The notes beneath the pieces were generated by a model. It was not told the DNA's origin. It was given only the letters and a program-made list of their open reading frames with translations, and did no database searches. Shown piece by piece: positions 1 through 4,405 of a stretch of 16,551 bases of DNA. The stretch comes from JBGPJM01 sp041485385 (GTDB lineage: Bacteria > Planctomycetota > Phycisphaerae > Phycisphaerales > UBA1924). Both the position numbers and the translations under genes were made by a program. The stretch lies in assembly GCA_041485385.1 (NCBI GenBank), contig JBGPJM010000099.1, positions 1-16,551 on the forward strand, given 5' to 3'. The number at the start of each line of letters is the position of its first letter. The first letter of the stretch is position 1.

Positions 1-419
1 CCTTGCTCAATGAGCACAGGCAGTCTCGCATGCCGGCCGGCTTCGCGCAACCTAACGGAAGCGCAACGGCGCGCGGGGATTAGGTGGGACCCGTATCATA
101 CGTCCGGATGTCGCGCTGCTTCGGAGGTCTTGCGGGATCCCCCGCATTCCGGGTTGGGCCCATCTTGCGCGCCCAAACGGGGAAATACCCCATGGTTTTG
201 GCGCGTTTTTGGGGACGTTCGGTAGACTAGCCCCGAGGTTCGAGGTTCCGCGCGGTCTTGCTAGCACTTCTCGTGCCTGATGCCCGATCCCCATCGCTCG
301 CGGTGGAATGGGTCGTAATACCCCCTGTTTACGGGGTGATCGATGGAATCCGGTGGGCGTCTGCTGGCCATGCCTCTCGACTGCGTATCAACGTGGTGGA
401 CCACCTGCGCGCGACCGTC
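1..419. other. Region without a convincing gene, 5' edge
   Basis: No reading frame here looks like a real protein. The first 20 bases form an imperfect palindrome with TGCTCA and TGAGCA either side of one base, which could be the terminator of a gene to the left or an operator. GCCGGCCGGC at 32-41 is a perfect palindrome. Bases 123-186 carry one copy of an intergenic repeat that recurs near 2335. TAGACT at 223-228 resembles a -10 box, but no good -35 lies at the right distance. Confidence 0.5.
123..186 (+). repeat. Degenerate intergenic repeat, copy A
   Basis: This stretch aligns with 2335-2384. Shared blocks in order are GGAGGTC, a CCCCG-like block, TTC(C/T)GGGTTGG, CAT, TGCGCGCC, AAA, CGGGG and AATA. 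Copy A carries about ten extra bases after GGAGGTC and a few small indels. Both copies lie outside recognisable genes and in the same orientation. The function is unknown. It could be a dispersed repeat or a small structured RNA: CCAAA at 173-177 can pair weakly with TTTGG at 197-201 around GGGG/CCCC. Confidence 0.45.
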
Positions 420-566
420 ATGACTCTCGCGATAGCGCCAATCTGGTCGTGGCTGATGCTCGGCGCGGCGGCCCTCCTGGGCGCGGGCGGGGTGGTGCTC
501 GGAGCATGGGCGATGCTGTGGGACCGCTCGCGCGGCAGGCGGCGGGCGGAGGAGCCAGCGAGATGA
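420..566 (+). CDS. Small hydrophobic membrane protein, hypothetical
   Basis: The 48-residue product has one hydrophobic stretch (about residues 3-32, rich in Ala, Leu, Gly and Val) followed by an Arg-rich tail (DRSRGRRRAEE). That pattern fits a single-pass membrane protein with the tail inside the cell. Its stop codon overlaps the start of the next gene as ATGA (563-566), so the two are probably translated in a coupled way. The start is uncertain. The frame is open back to a TTG at 258, with GTG codons at 393 and 396, and none of these has a clear Shine-Dalgarno sequence. ATG 420 was chosen because it begins just before the hydrophobic segment. I recognise no family. The case rests on the ATGA overlap and the membrane-like composition. 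Confidence 0.5.
   Translation: MTLAIAPIWSWLMLGAAALLGAGGVVLGAWAMLWDRSRGRRRAEEPAR
548..554 (+). promoter_or_regulatory. Ribosome binding site of the zinc-ribbon gene
   Basis: GGAGGAG lies 8-10 bases before the ATG at 563. This supports that start over a frame open from about 308. Confidence 0.55.
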
Positions 567-1291
567 GACGGGGTGCAGGCGCCATCGTCGTCTTCCTGCT
601 GCTCGGCGCGGCGATCAACGTGGCGGCGGCGTGGGGGTGCGCGCTGTGGTCGCCGGTGGATCGCGTTGTGCATTACGGGGCGGAAGGGGAGGCGCCGCCG
701 CGGGCGCTCTCCGGGATGATCGAGCCGGCCTGGTTGGTGCCGAGCTTACCGGAGAGGGACGTTTTGACTTGGGGCGACTTTGTTGACCGAGGCATTGGCG
801 TTGACTCGCATTGGTTCTTGACGATGGAGCGACCTTCTGCGCCGGACTCTCACGTCTTTTTTGGCGTCATGTACCTGGTCATCGCGCACCGGGCAGGCTG
901 GCCCGCACTCGCCCTGGAGTGCGACCGATCGGGTGCATGGACGGGCGAGGAGCATCCCTGGCAGAAGCAGTGGCGCCATGGCCTCATCCCGCCAGTCTTC
1001 GCGCACGCCCTATCCGGGCGGGGTGACGGATCGAACCCCATCCCGCTTCGCCCGATCTGGCCGGGCTTCGCGCTCAACACGCTGCTGTACGGCGCCGCGT
1101 GCTGGACGCTGGTGAGTGGGCCGTGCACGCTGCGCCGGTGGCGGCGCGTTCGGCGGGGTTCGTGCCTGGCGTGCGGATATCCGGTGGTGGGGCTGGGGAG
1201 GTGTCCGGAGTGCGGGAGGGAGGAGGGAGTGGGCGGTGCCGGCTCCGATCCGGGTGCCACCACTCGCCGCACTCGTTCTTCCTCTCCTTAG
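563..1291 (+). CDS. Membrane protein with C-terminal CxxC zinc ribbon
   Basis: The 242-residue protein has an N-terminal membrane segment (about residues 4-24) and a second hydrophobic segment (about 169-187). A basic stretch follows (RRWRRVRRGS) and then a zinc ribbon, CLACGY...RCPECG, with Cys201, Cys204, Cys214 and Cys217. This arrangement is a common paralogous family in planctomycetes, usually annotated hypothetical, in which the ribbon lies just inside the membrane. The biochemical role is unknown. ATG 563 has a good ribosome binding site and overlaps the stop of the preceding small ORF. Residues 230-242 (PGATTRRTRSSSP) and the stop codon lie inside the left arm of the neighbouring RAYT element. 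The element therefore appears to have landed in the 3' end and replaced the native C-terminus. The ribbon itself is intact, so the protein is probably functional. Confidence 0.72.
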   Translation: MRRGAGAIVVFLLLGAAINVAAAWGCALWSPVDRVVHYGAEGEAPPRALSGMIEPAWLVPSLPERDVLTWGDFVDRGIGVDSHWFLTMERPSAPDSHVFFGVMYLVIAHRAGWPALALECDRSGAWTGEEHPWQKQWRHGLIPPVFAHALSGRGDGSNPIPLRPIWPGFALNTLLYGAACWTLVSGPCTLRRWRRVRRGSCLACGYPVVGLGRCPECGREEGVGGAGSDPGATTRRTRSSSP

Positions 1292-1339
1292 TCTCGTTCA
1301 ATCCTCCCGCGGCGCAGTGGTGCCTCGGGGGTCCGGCCA
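1250..1339 (+). repeat. Left REP-like arm of the RAYT element
   Basis: The arm is inverted relative to 2055-2143. Inside it, GCCACCACTCGCCGC (1256-1270) is nearly the reverse complement of GCGGCGCAGTGGTGCC (1309-1324), so one strand can form a long-stem hairpin with a pyrimidine-rich loop. A decayed third copy of the outer half (CCACAACACC...CTCGTTCTTCT) follows at about 1351-1388 in the same orientation. Confidence 0.75.
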
Positions 1340-1391
1340 TGACTGCCGCATCCACAACACCCCCCGCGCCTCGTTCTTCTCTTCTCTCCCG

Positions 1392-1940
1392 TCACCGCGC
1401 ATGCGCCGCCGGCTGCGCCAGCCACACCGGGCAATCCACCTGCACCGCTCCCGAGGTGTTCCCCGCGTACCAGCGTGCACTGGACCTCTCCCAGTCCACC
1501 GCACGATCGACGAGGCCGCGCTCGACGGGGTTGCGATGGATGTACGCGGTCTTCTCGAGGAGCTCCTCATCCGACCAGATGTTGCGGTCGTAGCCGCCGC
1601 CGCGCTGCCAGAAGCGGGTGCGCCCATGCGGATCGACGATCTTCTCCAGCACCGGCGCATCGAGTTCTCTCCAGCGGGCGATGACCTGGAGAGCGAACCC
1701 TCGCTTCAGGGCCCACATGGGGGCAACGATGCTCACCTGGCCGTGCGCCGGAAGCACGAGCAGGTGCATGTGCTCGGGCATGACCACCCAGGCGATGATG
1801 CGAAGGCCGCTGCTCCGCTGGGTCTCGGCGAGCATGCGGGCGAAGAGGTCGCGTATCGCAGGGTTGCCCAGCAGCCGCATGCGCCGGTAGCAGGAGAGCC
1901 TGAGGAACCGCATGCCGTTCAGGCTGTCGCGCCGTTTCAT
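1392..1940 (-). CDS. REP-associated tyrosine transposase (Y1/HUH)
   Basis: The 182-residue protein belongs to the Y1_Tnp/RAYT family, which cuts and rejoins single-stranded DNA at REP hairpins. The HUH metal-binding motif is in VVMPEHMHLLV (His57, His59). The likely catalytic tyrosine is Tyr133 in AYIHRNPVERGLV, the usual RAYT helix signature. The WQRGGGYDRNI segment (about 111-121) is also typical. Length is normal for the family, and no frameshift or internal stop is seen, so it may still be active. The start at 1940 gives MKRRDSLNGMRFLRLSCYRR, which matches how many relatives begin. The frame is open further upstream (to 2372), but that part runs through the right inverted arm and is unlikely to be coding. 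The gene sits alone between the two arms and is not part of an operon. Confidence 0.85.
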   Translation of the reverse strand: MKRRDSLNGMRFLRLSCYRRMRLLGNPAIRDLFARMLAETQRSSGLRIIAWVVMPEHMHLLVLPAHGQVSIVAPMWALKRGFALQVIARWRELDAPVLEKIVDPHGRTRFWQRGGGYDRNIWSDEELLEKTAYIHRNPVERGLVDRAVDWERSSARWYAGNTSGAVQVDCPVWLAQPAAHAR

Positions 1941-2054
1941 CCACTTGAGCGGCGGAGGTTTGTGCGGGGAGTCGGGCGATTCTTGGGAGCGGACATGGGG
2001 GGTAGATTGCCGACTCAACCTGGAGTGGGAGATTGACGCGGGCGAGGGCCGTGG

Positions 2055-2143
2055 TGGCCGGGCCCCCGCGGCACCACTGCGCCGCGGGAGGAGTGGGGGA
2101 GACGAGGAGAGGAAGAACGAGTGCGGCGAGTGGTGGCACCCGG
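2055..2143 (-). repeat. Right REP-like arm of the RAYT element
   Basis: This is the reverse complement of the left arm, with a perfect outer match at 2105-2143 and an inner match around 2065-2087. It carries the same internal inverted repeat. It lies 115 bases upstream of the transposase start, so it may also contain that gene's promoter. Confidence 0.75.
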
Positions 2144-2219
2144 AGGTGGGACGCGCATGGGACGCGCACGCGGCGCGCGGGCAGCGGGCCTGATTCTCCG
2201 CCGGACCGCCCGAGAACGG

Positions 2220-2247
2220 TTGACAGTGCGCGGCCGGGGTGTATGGT
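2220..2247 (+). promoter_or_regulatory. Sigma70-like promoter without an obvious gene
   Basis: A perfect TTGACA (2220-2225) is followed after 16 bases by TATGGT (2242-2247), a good housekeeping -35/-10 pair in very GC-rich DNA. Transcription would start near 2254 and immediately produce the AGCTCG/CGAGCT hairpin. No credible ORF follows for about 900 bases on this strand, so any product is likely a non-coding RNA, or the match is by chance. Confidence 0.35.
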
Positions 2248-2334
2248 GACCGCGTAGCTCGTTCGAGCTGTGGATTCCCCACTCGTTCATGGGATCTGGC
2301 GTGAAGAACTGGGCAGCCGCGGCGGCCGCGGCAA

Positions 2335-2384
2335 GGAGGTCCCCGGTTCTGGGTTGGCATCCTGCGCGCCAAATCGGGGTAATA
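2335..2384 (+). repeat. Degenerate intergenic repeat, copy B
   Basis: This copy aligns with 123-186: GGAGGT, CCCCGG, TTCTGGGTTGG, CATCCTGCGCGCC, AAAT and CGGGG. A shorter match, copy C, lies at 2621-2648 (GGGTT...GCGCGCaCAAACGGGG). All copies are outside recognisable genes. Confidence 0.45.
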
Positions 2385-2432
2385 GGTGCAGATTCTCTTG
2401 TGTCCGAACCGCGGCGACGTAGAGTGGGCTGA

Positions 2433-2486
2433 GGCCTTGGGTCTTAGGCCTTGGGCCCTGGGGTAGGAGCCGAAGGCCTAGGGCCT
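2433..2486 (+). repeat. Three short GGCCTTGGG-type direct repeats
   Basis: GGCCTTGGG occurs at 2433-2441 and again about 14 bases later (2447-2455), and GGCCTAGGG follows at 2475-2483. The copies can also partly pair with each other because GGCC is self-complementary. This looks like a small decayed minisatellite of unknown function. Confidence 0.4.
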
Positions 2487-2708
2487 GACGCGGGAAGGGG
2501 GACGCGGGGATGGCGGGCGGGGCCTTCCAATATGAACTGTCGGTGGTCTTCGGCGGGCGGTGCTGCGCGCGCCAGTCGGTCGAGCGTGCTTGCCCGCCCC
2601 CCTCACGCCTGCGCGTTTTAGGGTTCCAGCGCGCACAAACGGGGCAGACCGCACACAACCTCTTGCAAAACAACGACTTACACGCGACAGGCCCGCCGGA
2701 GGAAATCC

Positions 2709-2798
2709 AAAACTCTCAAAATATCTCCAAAACTCTCAAAAACTCTCGCAAACTCCCCTGTGTATCTCAAAAACTCTCCGACTCTCTCCAAACTCAGA
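2709..2798 (+). repeat. 10-bp phased AAAACTCTC array
   Basis: The motif A(3-5)CTCTC or a close variant repeats with TCTC ending at 2717, 2727, 2737, 2747, 2768, 2778 and 2788. A degenerate CCC unit near 2757 and a final CTC at 2796 complete the series. Steps are 10 bp except one of 11. A-tracts begin at 2709, 2718, 2729, 2738, 2750, 2769 and 2790, in phase with the helix. Confidence 0.65.
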
Positions 2799-2877
2799 GT
2801 GTGCGCACATATTGGCGGACGCTAACCGTCTCAAACATCGATGCCACAAGCACTTACAGCAAAAAACATCCCGGCGA

Positions 2878-2956
2878 GAAGTCGAAAAAAGTCGCAAAAA
2901 GTCAACGAAAGTCGACGGAAGTCGAAGCAAGTCGCGAGAAGTCGTATCAAAGTCGA
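2878..2956 (+). repeat. 10-bp phased AAGTCG array
   Basis: GTCG (GTCA in one unit) starts at 2881, 2891, 2901, 2911, 2921, 2931 and 2941, and then at 2952. That is seven units at exactly 10 bp and an eighth at 11. Each is preceded by two to six A residues, with the runs shortening from left to right. A further AAGTCG occurs near 2993. Confidence 0.7.
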
Positions 2957-3050
2957 CCCAACCCGCTCGGAACTCGGCGCAAGCCGACAGAAGTCGTCGC
3001 GAGAATCGACTTCGGCAGTGGGAGTGCGACTGGATGGATTTCCGGGGGCC

Positions 3051-3073
3051 AACTCATTGTGCAACAACGAGTT
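3051..3073. promoter_or_regulatory. 23-bp imperfect palindrome within the second head block
   Basis: Arms AACTC/GAGTT enclose TTGT/ACAA around a GCA centre, with one mismatched pair (A opposite C). It could be a hairpin in RNA or single-stranded DNA, or a site for a dimeric protein. The first head block (2663-2681) has only the weaker TTG...CAA core. Confidence 0.45.
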
Positions 3074-3105
3074 ACGCGCGACTTCGCCCGCCAGAAAACC
3101 TCAAA

Positions 3106-3147
3106 AAACTCATGCCGAACCTCAAGAAACCCATGCCGAACCTCACG
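3106..3147 (+). repeat. Two tandem 21-bp repeats
   Basis: AAACTCATGCCGAACCTCAA and its next copy, beginning AAACCCATGCCGAACCTCA, lie head to tail just before the 3' end of the DUF72 gene. The repeat length is close to two helical turns and continues the phased pattern of the preceding tail. Confidence 0.55.
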
Positions 3148-3166
3148 GATCCCGCCGCACCCTTCC

Positions 3167-4147
3167 TCACGGGCTCGCCTTCTTCTTCCGCTCGACCTTC
3201 TTCTTCGCCGGCTTGCTTGTCCCGAGTTCCTTCATCACGTCCTCCGGCGACTCTCCCGGCCCGACACCCAGCTTCTCGGCCATCGCCCGCGCGTTGACCG
3301 GCGAGAGCTCCTTCTCCTCGGTGTTATCGAAGAAGACGAACATGTCGCGCCCGTCCTTGGGGGCCGCGGAGGCCGGCATCGGTTCGGCGACCCGGCGTCC
3401 CTTCGCGGGCTCGGGCTCGCCGCCGGCGCGCCAGGTCTCGATCTTCTTTGCCCACGCCGCGATCTCTTTCGCCGTGTACCCGCTCTCGTGGCCTTCGCGT
3501 TCGCCGTGCAGGCGCACGTACACCCAGTCCGCCGTGATGTCCTCGGCCGTGGGAAACTTGCTGTCCGCGTCGGCGACGACCATCGCGACGTTGAACTCGC
3601 GCAGGAGGGAGATGAACTCGCCCGTCAGGAAGCTCTCGTGCCGGAACTCGACGGCGTGGCGCACCGGCCGGAGCGCATCCGGATCGAGCGCAGCGCGCCC
3701 GTCCATCCACGAGTCGTGCTGCTCCGCCAGGCGGGCCAGCTCCGCCGTGTCGCGCGGCAGCAGCTCGAAGAACTCGCGGAGGCGGGCCGCGTCGAACTTG
3801 AGCTGCGGCGGGAGCTGCCACAGGATCGGCCCGAGCTTCTCCTTCAGGCAGAGCAGGCCCGAGGCGAGGAAGTTGGCGAGCGGGCCCTTGGCGTCCTTGA
3901 GGCGGCGCACATGAGTGAGGTACTTGCCGCCCTTGAGCGCGAAGACGAACCCCGGCGGAGTCTGCTCGCGCCACGACTCGAAGCTCGATGGCTTCTGCAT
4001 CGAGTAGAAGGTGCCGTTGATCTCCAGAGCGCCGAACCGCCGGCTTGCGTACGCCAGCTCCTTCCCCTGCGGCAGCCCCTTGGGGTAGAAGTTCCCCCGC
4101 CACGGCGGGTAGGTCCAGCCCGAGATCCCGACCAGCACACGTGCCAT
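3167..4147 (-). CDS. DUF72 (YecE-like) domain protein
   Basis: The 326-residue protein is of the DUF72 family, which has a TIM-barrel-like fold and no firmly known reaction. Recognisable features are the N-terminal GISGWTYPPWRGNFYPKGL, EINGTFYSMQKPSSFESW (about 43-60), the FVFALKGGKYLTH segment, GPILWQLPPQLKFD, RHAVEFRHESF and YVRLHGE. Near the end is FVFFDNT...NARAMAEKL, matching the usual closing strand and helix. It is longer than most members because of an insert before the last strand (Pro/Ala/Glu/Lys-rich, about 237-263) and a Lys-rich C-terminal tail (KPAKKKVERKKKASP). ATG 4147 was chosen because the family motif starts right after it. No strong Shine-Dalgarno sequence is visible. The gene is transcribed away from the first secreted-protein gene, so bases 4148-4405 are a divergent intergenic region. 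Its 3' end abuts the repeat region. Confidence 0.88.
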   Translation of the reverse strand: MARVLVGISGWTYPPWRGNFYPKGLPQGKELAYASRRFGALEINGTFYSMQKPSSFESWREQTPPGFVFALKGGKYLTHVRRLKDAKGPLANFLASGLLCLKEKLGPILWQLPPQLKFDAARLREFFELLPRDTAELARLAEQHDSWMDGRAALDPDALRPVRHAVEFRHESFLTGEFISLLREFNVAMVVADADSKFPTAEDITADWVYVRLHGEREGHESGYTAKEIAAWAKKIETWRAGGEPEPAKGRRVAEPMPASAAPKDGRDMFVFFDNTEEKELSPVNARAMAEKLGVGPGESPEDVMKELGTSKPAKKKVERKKKASP

Positions 4148-4278
4148 CGCACTAATTTACCCGTTCAGGCCTGGCGATCACGCCCGTTGTTGGTGGCTCC
4201 CCCGCCGCCCTCTCCCTGCTTCTCCAGCTTGCCATCGACGTGCCAGGCCGGCGGGTCCGACCCGGCCCCCAAAACTTT

Positions 4279-4290
4279 CCCTTGCAAGGG
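4279..4290. promoter_or_regulatory. Perfect 12-bp palindrome, possible operator
   Basis: CCCTTGCAAGGG is self-complementary and overlaps the proposed -35 box of the downstream gene. A dimeric regulator bound here would block transcription. Its short length means chance occurrence is possible. Confidence 0.35.
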
Positions 4291-4311
4291 GGTGCCGCCG
4301 CGCGGTAGTGT
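4282..4311 (+). promoter_or_regulatory. Candidate promoter of the LamG/dockerin gene
   Basis: TTGCAA (4282-4287) and TAGTGT (4306-4311) are separated by 18 bases. Transcription would start about 85-90 bases before the ATG at 4406. No other sigma70-like pair is evident in this divergent intergenic region. Confidence 0.35.
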
Positions 4312-4405
4312 GTCAAGCCGACGCACGAATCCCCGAGTCCGAGTTTTCTCCATTCCTGAGCAAAGGGGCACATCTGTGGGCACCTCCCTTCGCAACCGCT
4401 GTGGC

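Larger units (their letters stand above)
1250..2143. mobile_element. RAYT element bounded by long inverted repeats
   Basis: This is an 894-bp unit with a tyrosine (Y1, HUH-type) transposase gene between two inverted arms, 1250-1339 and 2055-2143. The outer 39 bases of the arms are identical in inverted orientation, a variable ~13-base stretch follows, and then an inner 23-base identical block. Each arm also holds an internal inverted repeat and can fold into a hairpin, as in REP/REPIN sequences mobilised by RAYT enzymes. No target-site duplication is visible, as expected for single-strand HUH transposition. The left arm overlaps the 3' end of the zinc-ribbon gene. Confidence 0.7.
2144..2660. 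other. Non-coding stretch with promoter-like box and repeats
   Basis: No convincing protein is encoded here. The stretch contains a consensus-like promoter (2220-2247), a short hairpin AGCTCG-TT-CGAGCT (about 2256-2269), a copy of the intergenic repeat (2335-2384), a GGCCTTGGG triplet repeat (2433-2486) and a partial third intergenic-repeat match (2621-2648). Confidence 0.5.
2664..3147 (+). repeat. Composite repeat region: two heads, helically phased arrays
   Basis: Two related head blocks (2669-2697 and 3063-3092) share AACAACGA, TTAC, CGCGAC and CCCGCC. Each head is followed by a tail of A-runs and CTC motifs spaced by about one DNA turn. Between them lies an array of GTCG motifs at exact 10-bp steps. 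The region is much richer in A than its surroundings. A 10-base period moves through all three frames, so coding is unlikely. Possible roles are curved DNA, an array of protein-binding sites or a structured transcript. Confidence 0.6.

Noticed and set aside
2041..2372. Longer N-terminus for the RAYT transposase
   Set aside because: The frame is open to 2372, but this part is encoded by the right inverted arm and flanking DNA. It is Pro/Arg/Ser-rich and not family-like.
2289..2432. Possible 47-codon ORF after the 2220-2247 promoter
   Set aside because: It is mostly made of intergenic repeat copy B, has an Ala-run and Arg-rich content, and lacks a ribosome binding site. More likely it is non-coding.
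2709..2956. CRISPR array
   Set aside because: The units are about 10 bp with no unique spacers of 25-40 bp, and no cas genes are nearby.
3051..3092. Integron attC-like site (GTTACGC, paired arms)
   Set aside because: There is no matching R''/L''-L'/R' architecture and no integrase gene in the window.
2510..4405. Plus-strand frame open continuously into the first secreted protein (would give 1594 residues)
   Set aside because: It runs through the phased repeats and antisense to the DUF72 gene, with no recognisable domain. The signal peptide begins at 4406.
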